This document shows, piece after piece, positions 26,601-34,788 of a DNA stretch of 64,000 bases; within the stretch, counting starts at the first letter, position 1; each line of letters starts with the position of its first letter. The DNA comes from Nocardia cyriacigeorgica (GTDB lineage: Bacteria; Actinomycetota; Actinomycetes; Mycobacteriales; Mycobacteriaceae). Made by a program: the position numbers and the translations under genes. The stretch lies in contig NZ_VBUT01000010.1 of assembly GCF_005863245.1 (NCBI RefSeq), forward strand, positions 208,247 through 272,246, given 5' to 3'. Under the pieces are notes generated by a model that saw nothing but the letters and a program-made list of their open reading frames with translations, searched no databases and was not told where the DNA came from.

Positions 26601-27695
26601 GTGACGGCCAACGGCGCTCCATCAGGCGATTCTGTCTCGCCTGTGGCAGCTGCCGCGCCGGTCCGGCGGAATTTCCGGTGGCTGAAATGGGTCGCCGGTG
26701 TGGCGTTGCTCGCATTATTGATCGGCGAAGCCATCTATCTCTGGCCGCGTCTGCACGAATCGTGGCGCACTCTCACCGAAATCCATTGGGGCTGGGTAGC
26801 GCTGTGCATCGCGTTCCAGGCGATGTCGATGAGCGGATTCGGCCGGGTGCAGAAGCAGTTGCTCGGCGCGGGCGGGGTGCGGGTCGGCCAGCGTAGATCG
26901 GTAGCCGTCGTCTATAGCGCGACGGCGATGTCGGTGACGCTGCCCGCCGGGCAGGTCTTCTCCACCGCGTTCACCTACCGGCAGACCCGGCGCTGGGGTG
27001 CGAGCCCGGTGGTCGCGTCCTGGCAGCTGGTGTTTTCCGGCGTGGTCGCTGCGGCGGGGCTCGCGCTGCTCGGGTTCGGTGGCGCGCTGCTGGTCGGTAA
27101 CCGGGTGGGGCCGGTCAAGCTCATCGTGACCGTGCTGGCCGTCGTCGCGCTGGTGTGGGCGGGCAATTACGTCTCCCGCAATCCCGGTGTGATCGAAACG
27201 GTCGTGCGCAAGGCGCTCGCACTGGTGAATCGGGTGCGCAAACAGCCGCCGGATCACGGAATGTCCAAGGTCACCGACATGCTCGAGCAGCTGGAATCGG
27301 TCGACCTCGGCACCCGTGACGGAGCCTGGGTGGCCGGATGGGCTGTCGTGCACCGAATCGCCGACGTCGCCTGTCTCGGCGCCGCCTGTTACGCCGTCGG
27401 CGCCGATCCGAAATGGGCGGGCCTGCTGATCGCTTTCGCCGCGGGTAAAGCCGTCGGTTCGATTCCGTTCGCGCCCGGCGGCATCGTCTACGTGGACGCG
27501 ACCTTGATCTACGGTCTCACCGCCGCCGCCGGGTTGCCCGCTGCGCAGGCCGTGGCCGCCGCATTCGTCTATCGCCTGGTGAGTTTCATTCTGGTGGCGA
27601 TCATCGGCTGGATCGTTTTCGCTTTCGGTTTCCGCACCAAGCAGGCCGACGAGGTGGAATACGAAAAGGAATTCGAGCAGCGCCGCACCGGGTAG
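26601..27695 (+). CDS. YbhN/LPG-synthase-TM-like flippase-family protein (UPF0104)
   Basis: A 364-residue integral membrane protein with about eight hydrophobic helices. The pattern GRVQKQLLGAGG, PAGQVFSTAFTYRQTRRWG and the C-terminal GSIPFAPGGIVYVDATL resemble lysylphosphatidylglycerol synthase TM/UPF0104 proteins, in which the last motif (PGGIG-like) is the most conserved. Members are proposed lipid flippases, but here no synthetase domain is attached. It begins 4 nt after the cyclase stop, with a possible internal promoter. A conserved neighbour of mmpL3 of this general type exists in M. tuberculosis (Rv0204c), but I cannot confirm orthology. Confidence 0.8.
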   Translation: MTANGAPSGDSVSPVAAAAPVRRNFRWLKWVAGVALLALLIGEAIYLWPRLHESWRTLTEIHWGWVALCIAFQAMSMSGFGRVQKQLLGAGGVRVGQRRSVAVVYSATAMSVTLPAGQVFSTAFTYRQTRRWGASPVVASWQLVFSGVVAAAGLALLGFGGALLVGNRVGPVKLIVTVLAVVALVWAGNYVSRNPGVIETVVRKALALVNRVRKQPPDHGMSKVTDMLEQLESVDLGTRDGAWVAGWAVVHRIADVACLGAACYAVGADPKWAGLLIAFAAGKAVGSIPFAPGGIVYVDATLIYGLTAAAGLPAAQAVAAAFVYRLVSFILVAIIGWIVFAFGFRTKQADEVEYEKEFEQRRTG

Positions 27696-27730
27696 CCGTG
27701 GCGTGGCCGGGGATTGATTGAAACGAACAC

Positions 27731-27736
27731 TAAGCT
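27731..27736 (+). promoter_or_regulatory. -10 box for the DUF3054 gene (leaderless candidate)
   Basis: TAAGCT ends 6 nt before GTG 27743, with no ribosome site between. Confidence 0.4.
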
Positions 27737-27742
27737 GGCCGG

Positions 27743-28114
27743 GTGAGGATTTTCCTGCCGTTGGTGGTCGATGCCCTGCTGGTGGTCCTGTTCTGCGCGA
27801 TCGGACGGCAAAGTCACGACGAGGCGGTGCTCGCCGGATTGTTGCGGACGGTCTGGCCGTTCGCGATCGGGTTGGCGGTCGGCTGGGCGGTGGCGGTGGT
27901 CGCGGCGAGCCGGATGTACGGCGAGGGCGCCCGTTTCGACGGCAGCTCGCTGTGGCCGACCGGGGTGCTGGTCTGGCTCGGCACCCTCGCGGGCGGCATG
28001 CTGTTGCGTTCGATCAGCGGGCAGGGCACCGCATTCAGCTTCATGCTGGTGGCTTCGGGTGTGCTCGCGTTGTTCCTGCTCGGCTGGCGCGCCGCCTGGA
28101 CCGCGATCAACTGA
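27743..28114 (+). CDS. DUF3054 membrane protein
   Basis: A 123-residue protein with four hydrophobic helices (about 3-20, 34-55, 72-88 and 98-120) separated by short loops, the DUF3054 arrangement. Conserved-looking residues include the early Asp in VVDALLVVLFC, the GRQSHDE loop, and WP in the later loop (SLWPTGVLVWLG). The function of DUF3054 is unknown. It begins at GTG 27743, apparently leaderless. It is convergent with the PBP-like lipoprotein gene. Confidence 0.85.
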   Translation: MRIFLPLVVDALLVVLFCAIGRQSHDEAVLAGLLRTVWPFAIGLAVGWAVAVVAASRMYGEGARFDGSSLWPTGVLVWLGTLAGGMLLRSISGQGTAFSFMLVASGVLALFLLGWRAAWTAIN

Positions 28115-28174
28115 TCCGGTTCGAGTCTCCCGCCGCGGCCCGCGCGGCCCGGGCGCTGAATGCCCTGGTCAGGT

Positions 28175-29854
28175 TCACGGGTCGGGCGTGGTGAACGAGC
28201 GAAACATCCGGGCCGCCATCCGCACGGCCGCGTCACCGCCGTCGATGTTATCGATGTGAACCGCGAAGGCCAGATCACCCAGCGTGGCGATCAACCAGCC
28301 GTCCTCACCCGCTTCGGCGACGAAACCGGTGACCCCGCCGTACATCCGCAGCTCCGCCATCCGCGGATCGTTCATGCCGTCACGCATCATGGTGCGCAGC
28401 CGATCGGTGACCGGCGCGGCCAACGGCTCCAGCGGAGCATCGGTTTCGCTGGGCCGCCCGCGCTCGATCATCGGCGGCGGCACCGAGCCGCGCGCGATGG
28501 TCGCGGCGGCGATGGCCATACCGAACGGGCTGGCCAGGACCGCGTCCGCCCCGGCGCCCTGCCGGACCTGCTCGGCGCTGCGGCCCGAGATCGCCAGCCG
28601 TCCGGTGACCTCGTCCAGCCCCGGTACCCGGAAATCGACGCCGACGCCGAGCTTGGTCGCCGCCTCCGCGGCCTCCTGCACCGAAACGTCCGCGGGCGCC
28701 TTGCCCTTGTCGACGGCGACGAGATTGCGGAACAGCTCGATGTTCGCGCCGATCGGGTACAGCCCGGTGAACGCCACCGGCCCGTGCTCGCTGGCGTAAC
28801 CGTTCTGGGCCACCGCGACCACCGCACCGGTGGAGGGCTGAATCGCCACCAGCGATGCCGGACTCGCGACGCTGACCACGGCGTCCAGGGCGGCGCGCTG
28901 CAACTTCTGGTCCATGGTCGCGGCGATATCCGGCCCGGCCGGGCCCTGTTCACCGGCCAGCTGGGTGACGAATCGGCCGTCCTTCTCGAACAACTGGACG
29001 GCCCAGCCCGAGTGCTCCTGCTGGCTGTCTTCCCAGACCTCGGCCAGGGCGTCCAGCATGGGAGAACGCACCCGCCGGTCGACGGAGATGACTCGCGGCT
29101 GCTTTTCCATCACCACACCGGGAATGGGCGCCATCAGCGGCTCTAGGATATTGAAGTCGCCGTCGCGCAGGCTCACCGCGACGATCGGCTTGCCCTGCGA
29201 CGACGCCAGCTGCTGCATCAGATACGGCCCGGTGATGAGCGAGGCGACCGGTTCGATCGCGGCGGCGAGCGCGTTCGTCGAGGCGACCGGATCGGGCATG
29301 CGCGCCGGATCCAGTTTGATGACGTTGATGTTCTGCTCGGCCATCAACGGTTCGCCGACGATATCGACCACGCGCGGTGGCGGTTTCGGGGTGGTGCGCA
29401 CCAGCTTGACGTCGCGGGTGTGGCTCAGCTGCGGCATCACGATCGCCGGGTCCCAGGAGATCCGCCAGCCGATGGCGAGCTTACGGATCGAGCCTTCGAT
29501 GCTGTAGGACCAGTTCTTCTTCTCGCCGAAGCTCCAGTCGACGTCCATGCTGAACAAACCCGAGGCCGGATCGAGTTCGATGAATTGGGTTTTCTCGTAG
29601 TCGACTTCGCCCGATTCCAGGCCCTCGAACATTTGCTTCAGGGTTGCCGAGGCCGCGGTGGGGTAGGACGTCAGCTCCGCGGCGGCCGCGTAGTCATGCT
29701 CGTCGAGCAGCTCGGTGAACCGTTCGACGACAGCCTCGGCTTCGTTCGTCTGTTCACCCAGACCACACGATCCCATCGCGAATACCAGAGCCGCCACCCC
29801 CGTGAGGGCCAGTGCGCCCCGGAAGCGAAAGCGGCGGGATCCCCACACATCCAT
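28175..29854 (-). CDS. penicillin-binding-protein-like lipoprotein with degenerate active site
   Basis: About 559 residues from ATG 29854 (GTG 29863 is 3 codons upstream). A signal peptide ends at a lipobox-like MGSC (Cys30), so it is probably lipid-anchored outside the membrane. An NTF2-like MecA_N domain (about 35-145) is followed by a dimerisation domain and a transpeptidase domain (about 290-550). The SxxK box expected as YPPGSTFK reads YPIGANIE (366-373), so the catalytic Ser and Lys are Ala370 and Glu373; the KTG box reads VTG (508-510). It is therefore predicted not to acylate beta-lactams or cross-link peptidoglycan, but could scaffold, sense or bind. The overall arrangement is like Rv2864c. 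Confidence 0.88.
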   Translation of the reverse strand: MDVWGSRRFRFRGALALTGVAALVFAMGSCGLGEQTNEAEAVVERFTELLDEHDYAAAAELTSYPTAASATLKQMFEGLESGEVDYEKTQFIELDPASGLFSMDVDWSFGEKKNWSYSIEGSIRKLAIGWRISWDPAIVMPQLSHTRDVKLVRTTPKPPPRVVDIVGEPLMAEQNINVIKLDPARMPDPVASTNALAAAIEPVASLITGPYLMQQLASSQGKPIVAVSLRDGDFNILEPLMAPIPGVVMEKQPRVISVDRRVRSPMLDALAEVWEDSQQEHSGWAVQLFEKDGRFVTQLAGEQGPAGPDIAATMDQKLQRAALDAVVSVASPASLVAIQPSTGAVVAVAQNGYASEHGPVAFTGLYPIGANIELFRNLVAVDKGKAPADVSVQEAAEAATKLGVGVDFRVPGLDEVTGRLAISGRSAEQVRQGAGADAVLASPFGMAIAAATIARGSVPPPMIERGRPSETDAPLEPLAAPVTDRLRTMMRDGMNDPRMAELRMYGGVTGFVAEAGEDGWLIATLGDLAFAVHIDNIDGGDAAVRMAARMFRSFTTPDP

Positions 29855-30151
29855 GTCGCCCACTCTTCACTCTTGTCACTCCAGTAACAAGACCACCGTA
29901 CCTGAAAAATCCCTGTTTGCGGCGCCCCCCGAGCCGGGAGAGCGACCCGTACACAACGGTGTCAATTGTGCCCGATCCCTCCCGTCTCCGAAGCCGATCA
30001 CCAACGTCGTCCGATGGCCCGAAGACAACCGGCGCAGCTACCGTACCGACCGAGCCGACGCGGCGTGCAGATACCAACGAACTCGGCGTTTCACATTAGA
30101 TACCCCATCCCCTCGGCGCCCAATCGCGAGGGGCGGCGCGGCCCGGATCGG
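29855..30151. other. intergenic region upstream of aroQ and the PBP-like gene
   Basis: About 300 bp between divergent genes. It contains a short inverted repeat, CTTGT...ACAAG, at about 29872-29891 close to the lipoprotein start, and a Pro/Arg-coding-like stretch without a supported gene. I see no other convincing element apart from the aroQ -10 box that follows. Confidence 0.4.
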
Positions 30152-30157
30152 TAAGGT
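30152..30157 (+). promoter_or_regulatory. -10 box for aroQ (leaderless candidate)
   Basis: TAAGGT ends 7 nt before ATG 30165. Confidence 0.4.
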
Positions 30158-30164
30158 TGCCGGC

Positions 30165-30638
30165 ATGCCCGACACCGCCGCGACGAACCTGCCGATCCTG
30201 GTGCTCAACGGTCCCAACCTGAATATGCTCGGCGTACGCCAGCCGGAGATCTACGGTTCCGAGACCCTCGCCGACGTCGTCGAATTGTGCACGCGCACAG
30301 CCGCGGGACTCGGCCGCGAGGTGCGGGCCTTCCAGTCGAATTCCGAGGGCGCGCTGATCGATCGGATCCATGAGGCCCGCGGGACGGTATCGGGCATCGT
30401 CATCAATCCCGGCGGGCTCACCCATACCTCGGTCGCGTTGCGCGACGCCCTGGTGATTCCGGAGGTGCCGATCGTGGAGGTGCACGTGAGCAATGTGCAT
30501 GCCCGCGAAGAGTTCCGGCACCACTCGTTCATCTCGCCCATCGCCACCGCGGTGATCGCCGGGATGGGCGTGTTCGGATACGCGGCGGCGATCGAATTCC
30601 TGGTGCGGCGTTCGACCGCCGATGCGGTGCGGCACTGA
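30165..30638 (+). CDS. aroQ: type II 3-dehydroquinate dehydratase
   Basis: A 157-residue type II dehydroquinase, dehydrating 3-dehydroquinate to 3-dehydroshikimate in the shikimate pathway. Family features are NGPNLNMLGVRQPEIYG at the N-terminus, with the catalytic Tyr in IYG and the flexible-loop Arg, the binding segment NPGGLTHTS, and HVSNVHAREEFRHHS containing the catalytic His. Its length is standard for the dodecameric class. ATG 30165 is chosen because the domain starts there and a leaderless -10 box lies in front. It stands alone, away from other aro genes in this window. Confidence 0.95.
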   Translation: MPDTAATNLPILVLNGPNLNMLGVRQPEIYGSETLADVVELCTRTAAGLGREVRAFQSNSEGALIDRIHEARGTVSGIVINPGGLTHTSVALRDALVIPEVPIVEVHVSNVHAREEFRHHSFISPIATAVIAGMGVFGYAAAIEFLVRRSTADAVRH

Positions 30639-30880
30639 CTCACCTACGCCGCTGACTCACCCGCGCCGGTGATCGGCCATGGCGCCGATCGGGCGCGCGG
30701 CCCATCATGCGTCGCCGGCCGGGTGTGATTCCTGCAAGGCCGGTGCCGTCCGAGTGATGCTCGTCCTCAGATCCCCCGCCCGAGTGCCGGAGGTTCGGAC
30801 CGAGCTCGGTGATCGCCGAACGCGCTCGTTGCCGAACAGGTGTCGCTGACGGTCGGCTGCCGAGCAGGCGGCGTTGCCGA

Positions 30881-31333
30881 TCAAGCGATGCGGAAGACGG
30901 GGAAGCCCGGCGCGATCGCGGCGAGCTCTTCATCGGTGGCGTCCTTGGTGACGCCCTCGAAGAACCGCCCAACCTCCCAGCCCCAGCGCTTCAGGTAGGC
31001 GCGCAGCAGCGGCACCTTGTCGGCGTCGTCGATCTCGCTCGCGGTGAACGCCTCGACCTTGCGGCCCAGCCGCAGCTCACCCTCGCCGGCGACGCGCAGA
31101 TTCCGCACCCACTGGGTGTGCCCGCGCGGCGCGACCAGGTAGCGCGCCCCGTCGATGTCCATGACATTGACCAGCGTGCTGCGCCACTGCCCGCTCTTGC
31201 GGCCGCGCACGGCCAGCAGCCGCGAGCCCATGATGCTGATGCCCAGCTTGGGCAGGGTGTTCATGATCCGATTCATCGTCGCCTCACCCCGCCCGGGGCC
31301 GATGTATCGGGTCGCCGCGTTCGTGCCGGTCAT
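30881..31333 (-). CDS. deazaflavin (F420)-dependent nitroreductase-family protein (Ddn-like)
   Basis: A 150-residue single-domain split-beta-barrel protein. GRKSGQWRSTLV (about 44-55), followed by the strand YLVAPRG and WVRNLRVAGEGEL, gives the cofactor-binding pattern of the Ddn/FGD-accessory family, which uses reduced F420 in actinobacteria. M. tuberculosis Ddn activates nitroimidazoles; native substrates are probably quinones or similar, and this member is untested. ATG 31333 has AAAGGAG 6 nt upstream. A palindrome 28 bp upstream may be its operator. Confidence 0.87.
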   Translation of the reverse strand: MTGTNAATRYIGPGRGEATMNRIMNTLPKLGISIMGSRLLAVRGRKSGQWRSTLVNVMDIDGARYLVAPRGHTQWVRNLRVAGEGELRLGRKVEAFTASEIDDADKVPLLRAYLKRWGWEVGRFFEGVTKDATDEELAAIAPGFPVFRIA

Positions 31334-31360
31334 ATCCGTCTCCTTTGTGAGCGTTGCTCT

Positions 31361-31376
31361 CTGTTGAGAACAACAG
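31361..31376. promoter_or_regulatory. palindrome upstream of the Ddn-like gene (operator candidate)
   Basis: CTGTTG-AGAA-CAACAG is a perfect 6-bp-armed inverted repeat 28 bp before the start codon of the divergent minus-strand gene. The same area contains two GCTCTCT copies. A MarR- or TetR-like dimer could bind, but no regulator is encoded next door. Confidence 0.4.
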
Positions 31377-31380
31377 TCTC

Positions 31381-31720
31381 ATACCGTGCACCCGGACGTC
31401 AAGAGCAGTGCTCTCTATTTCGCCCCGCATTGCCACACTCAGCCGGAGCAGCCGCCGAGCCCGACGGCAGTGCGGCGCACTGCCCCCGTGCGACGTGGCG
31501 ATCCAGCAACGGCGGTGCGCTGGGCCCCGTCGAGCCCGGGCCAGTAGGCCGCAATGCCGCTACATGCGACCTGGCGATCCAGCGGCGCTCGCAGCCATCG
31601 AGCCCCGGACCGGTGCGTCGCAATGCCTCCATTGCCACAAACCGGCAGAACATCGAGTCGGCCGCCGGGTCGGCGTGTCATCCGTTCGCCGCGAGCGTGG
31701 CGCTGGTGGACGATGGTCGG
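31381..31720. repeat. non-coding stretch with imperfect ~75-bp duplication upstream of the TRIC-type gene
   Basis: The region contains TGCGACNTGGCGATCCAGC twice (about 31489 and 31567), each followed some 50-60 nt later by a CGCAATGCC element, so a unit of about 75 bp appears to have been duplicated and diverged. CATTGCCAC also occurs near both ends (about 31429 and 31632). No gene with supportable coding pattern is seen here other than the extension of the following reading frame. Confidence 0.5.
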
Positions 31721-32356
31721 GTGGCGGCGGCTGATCTTTCCGATCTGTTTTTCGTGCTCGATTTGAGCGGCGTACTCGCGAACGCGATCTTGGGCGGGGT
31801 GCTGGCGCGGGCCGAGCGGTTCGACCCGATCGGCTTCGTGACCTTGGCGATCCTGTCCGGGCTCGGCGGCGGCCTGATCCGCGACACCCTGCTCCAGCGC
31901 GGAACCCCCATCGCGCTCACCAACTACGCCTACCTGGTGACCGCGCTCGCCGGCGCGTTGATCGCGTTCGTGCTGCTCATCGAGGGCAAACTCTGGGACC
32001 GCACCTTCCTGTTCGTCGACGCCGCCGCCCTCGGCTGCTGGGCCGCTACCGGCGCCCAGAAAACCCTGGCCGTAGGCCTGGGCTGGCTGCCGGCGGTCCT
32101 GCTCGGCACCATCACCGCGGTCGGCGGTGGCATGGTCCGCGACATCGTGCTGCGCCGGACCCCACGCATCTTCGGCGGCAACACCCTCTACGCCACCGCC
32201 GCGCTGGCAGCGAGCATCGTCATGGTCACCCTCGCCGCCGCCGGCCAGACCACCGCGGGCATGATCTGCGCGACCACCGTCGGCGCGGGCCTGTGCCTGG
32301 TCGCGCATTGGCGCGGCTGGACTCTGCCGGAAAGCCTCCCGCGGCGCGTGGAGTGA
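31721..32356 (+). CDS. TRIC-type (YicG/UPF0126) membrane channel protein
   Basis: A 211-residue membrane protein with about seven hydrophobic helices and an internal repeat: GLGGGLIRDTLL in the first half and AVGGGMVRDIVL in the second, the GGG-x-x-RD signature of TRIC trimeric cation channels. Prokaryotic members conduct monovalent cations, but few have been studied. GTG 31721 leaves a short N-terminus; GTG 31706 or 31697 would add 5 or 8 residues, and the frame itself remains open far upstream. It lies downstream of a repeated non-coding region. Confidence 0.85.
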   Translation: MAAADLSDLFFVLDLSGVLANAILGGVLARAERFDPIGFVTLAILSGLGGGLIRDTLLQRGTPIALTNYAYLVTALAGALIAFVLLIEGKLWDRTFLFVDAAALGCWAATGAQKTLAVGLGWLPAVLLGTITAVGGGMVRDIVLRRTPRIFGGNTLYATAALAASIVMVTLAAAGQTTAGMICATTVGAGLCLVAHWRGWTLPESLPRRVE

Positions 32357-32473
32357 GTCCCGCACATCACGGCCGCACACCGCCTCGGCCCACGTCCGGC
32401 GAGGAGCCCGAGCAGGGCTGCTCGTCGGCCACGCGGCCATGGGCGGCGCGGGCCGAGAACACCCGATGTGCGG

Positions 32474-32947
32474 CTATGTGCCGGCCCGGCTGCGCATCGC
32501 ATCGATGGCCGCCGCGATGCCTTTCTTGTCGTAACTGCTGACGGGCATGGTGGCGCCGTGGGCGTGGCGGATGATGCCGTCGGCGTCGACGAGCAGGCTG
32601 CCCGACTGCTGCATCGTGCCGAATACCGTGCGGGTCAGGCCGATCGACGCGTGCGGCGTCCCGGTCGAGCCGACCAGCACCGTGAAGGGGATGCCGTGCC
32701 GGGCTTTCCAGGCCAAGGCACGGTGGCGGTCTTCGGGCACGGCGATATGGACACGAAGGCCCGCGGCCTCGAATTCGCTTCGGCGCGTGACCAGATCGCG
32801 AACATGCCGGTTGCAGATCGGGCAGGAGGTCGAGCGCGTGAAGTACAGCAGAGCGCCGTTCGCGCCGAGATTCTTCGACAGGCGCCACGGCTGCCCGGCG
32901 GTGTCTTCGAGTTCCAGGGCAGGCAGGGGTGATCCAGGTGTAAGCAT
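32474..32947 (-). CDS. AhpC/TSA-type redoxin
   Basis: A 157-residue thioredoxin-fold peroxiredoxin-like protein. The active site reads STSCPICNRH (CPIC), which may serve as CxxC or as a peroxidatic Cys with a resolving Cys nearby. The fold follows LPALELEDTAGQPWRLS, then the strand ALLYFTRS, and later GSLLVDADGIIRHAH. I take ATG 32947, which has GAGGA 6 nt upstream; upstream Met codons in the same frame lie inside the 19-bp repeat. It follows the ECF sigma gene in the same orientation, so it may belong to the sigma regulon, which is inference. Confidence 0.85.
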   Translation of the reverse strand: MLTPGSPLPALELEDTAGQPWRLSKNLGANGALLYFTRSTSCPICNRHVRDLVTRRSEFEAAGLRVHIAVPEDRHRALAWKARHGIPFTVLVGSTGTPHASIGLTRTVFGTMQQSGSLLVDADGIIRHAHGATMPVSSYDKKGIAAAIDAMRSRAGT

Positions 32948-32959
32948 GATGATTCCTCG

Positions 32960-33130
32960 GGTTCGACGGAGGTAGAGACATTCGACGGAAGTAGAGAGGT
33001 TCGGCGACACCAGGCACATTCCGCGGCACCAGTGACAATCCGCGGCAGCAGTGACGCACGGCGGCAGCAATCACATTCCGCGGCGGCAATGGCGTTCGGC
33101 GGCAGCTATGACGTTCGGGGCAAGGGGCGA
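32960..33130. repeat. nine-copy imperfect 19-bp tandem array
   Basis: Nine head-to-tail 19-bp units fill 32960-33130 without gaps; the consensus is close to CATTCCGCGGCAGCAGTGA. Units 4, 5 and 7 match best, and units 1, 2 and 9 are most diverged. It lies between the sigma factor stop and the redoxin start on the same strand, so it is positioned in the redoxin leader/promoter. It is not a multiple of three, so it cannot be an in-frame protein repeat. Confidence 0.85.
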
Positions 33131-33151
33131 CGGGCCCAGACCCGCAGCTGA

Positions 33152-33721
33152 CTACAGCGTGTCGGCGAGGCCGAGCCGAACCGCGGCACGCGCACGATGC
33201 AGCTGCGACTTCATCGCCGCCGTGCTCAGGCCGAGCGCGTCCGCCGTCTCCCGTCCCGGGTGTCCGAGCACATCGCGCATGATCAGAACCCTGCGCTGTA
33301 GCGGAGGCAGCTCGGCGATGGCGCGGGCCAGCTGTTCGGCATCGAGCCTGCGCAGCACTTCGTCCTCGGCGGAGAGAACCGTCTCGACGGTCACCGCGTC
33401 GCCGTGCTCGCGGTCGAGCACCCGCCGGGCCCGCCGCAGGCATTCGTTGCGCACGATCCGGAACATCCACGACGCGATCGCCGTGGCCGCACGCAATGTC
33501 CCGATCTTGCGATACAAGATGATCAGCGCTTCTTGCGCAGCGTCTTCCGCGTCGGCCGACGACGCACATAAATGCTGGGCGAAGCGCCGCACGTGCGGAT
33601 GCGCCCCGTCGACGATCGCGGCGATCGCCTCCCGGTCGCCCCGCTGCGCCGCCGCCACGAGCTGTTCACCGGCCCATCCGCGTTCCACTCCGGGCCTCCC
33701 CTCGCTGCTCTGCCGCGGCAT
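33152..33721 (-). CDS. ECF-type RNA polymerase sigma factor
   Basis: A 189-residue sigma factor with region 2 (about 35-100; QHLCASSADAEDAAQEALIILYRKIG and ASWMFRIVRNECLRRARR) and region 4 (about 125-185; ELPPLQRRVLIMRDVLGHPGRETADALGLS with the HTH following). No anti-sigma factor gene with a zinc-binding or membrane signature is adjacent. The redoxin gene lies downstream in the same direction. A role in redox or stress response is plausible by context. The frame starts at ATG 33721; a downstream start near the first helix is also possible. Confidence 0.92.
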   Translation of the reverse strand: MPRQSSEGRPGVERGWAGEQLVAAAQRGDREAIAAIVDGAHPHVRRFAQHLCASSADAEDAAQEALIILYRKIGTLRAATAIASWMFRIVRNECLRRARRVLDREHGDAVTVETVLSAEDEVLRRLDAEQLARAIAELPPLQRRVLIMRDVLGHPGRETADALGLSTAAMKSQLHRARAAVRLGLADTL

Positions 33722-33971
33722 CCGCGAGTCGCGCGACCACGCCGATGTCCGGCGTGCTCATCGGTCTCATGTCAACTATCACAACGATAAGAGCGTCGCC
33801 GACCGGAAAAGGATTCGAAGCGTCCTGCCGGCATCCGGATACCTGCGACAGCAGCTGTAGCGTCGAACCCGCGTGCCGGTCCGGGACCGGCGCGGCTGAC
33901 GGGGAAATCGGCGCGGGGGCGACCAGATAGGCGGGCCGCACCTGGCCGACGTGCTCCCCCTCGCCGGTTGA

Positions 33972-34769
33972 TCAGCTGTCGGCCGGCTCGGGCAGCACCT
34001 CTCCGGTTTCCAGCAGGGTTTTGAGGTTGGAGAGAATCGACGGCCAGCCGCCCTGAACTCCTTCGAGGACCCGGCTGCCGGGTGGGAAGCCGTCGTGGAC
34101 GACGGTCAGTTTCACGATCTCGCCCTGCGGTTCGATCTCGAAGGTGACCTTGGAGCGGGGTTCGGCGGACCATTCGGCGAGTTCGTCTGCGTCCATGCCG
34201 AATTCGGCGGCGAATTCGGGGCCGATGGTGTGCCAGGTGTAGGACAGGCGGCGGGGTGGATCGGATTCGAGGACGACTTGTTCGGCGTCTTTGCCGACCC
34301 AATTGCCTTGTTTCCACACCATTTCCGAGCCCTGCTGCCAGTCGGTGTCGAAGGTGGCGCCCCAGTAGCGGCTGGTGAAGGCGGGGTCGATGAGGGCCTG
34401 CCAGAGTTTTTCCGGGGTGGTCTTGATGTAGGTGGTGTAGACGAATTCGGTGTCGCTCATCGGGCTGGTCTCCAATGCGGATTTCAGGTCGGCGAGGGCG
34501 GTGACCCGCGCGCGGTGGTAGCGGTTGATCCAGCGGTCGGCGATGGCGTTGATGGGTTCGGCGTTGAGGTAGTGCAGTTTTTCGCGGCCGCTGCGCCGGG
34601 TGGTGACCAGGTTGGCGGCCTCGAGTACCGCCAGGTGTTTGCTCACCGATTGGCGGGCCATGTCCAGCTCGGCACACAGTTCGCGCAGGCTCTGGCCGTT
34701 ACGGGCCTGGAGGCTGTCGAGTAGCCGTCTGCGGCTGGGGTCGGCCAGTGCTTTGAATACCTCGTCCAT
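33972..34769 (-). CDS. ArsR-family HTH fused to SRPBCC (AHSA1-like) domain
   Basis: 265 residues from ATG 34769. The N-terminal 95 residues are an ArsR winged helix (FKALADPSRRRLLDSLQARNG; recognition helix MARQSVSKHLAVLEAANLV), with no Cys ligands for metal. The C-terminal domain (about 105-255) is an AHSA1/SRPBCC fold (EFVYTTYIKTTPEKLWQALIDPAFTSRYWG), a hydrophobic-ligand pocket. Such fusions are thought to be one-component sensors whose ligand binds the SRPBCC part. Two candidate operators lie just upstream, which suggests autorepression. The ABC gene on the other side is divergent and may share the control region. Confidence 0.88.
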   Translation of the reverse strand: MDEVFKALADPSRRRLLDSLQARNGQSLRELCAELDMARQSVSKHLAVLEAANLVTTRRSGREKLHYLNAEPINAIADRWINRYHRARVTALADLKSALETSPMSDTEFVYTTYIKTTPEKLWQALIDPAFTSRYWGATFDTDWQQGSEMVWKQGNWVGKDAEQVVLESDPPRRLSYTWHTIGPEFAAEFGMDADELAEWSAEPRSKVTFEIEPQGEIVKLTVVHDGFPPGSRVLEGVQGGWPSILSNLKTLLETGEVLPEPADS

Positions 34770-34788
34770 CGCCGTTCTCTCGTGATAC

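Noticed and set aside
32960..33130. 19-bp array considered as a CRISPR or integron site
   Set aside because: The units are contiguous without spacers, and there are no cas or integrase genes.
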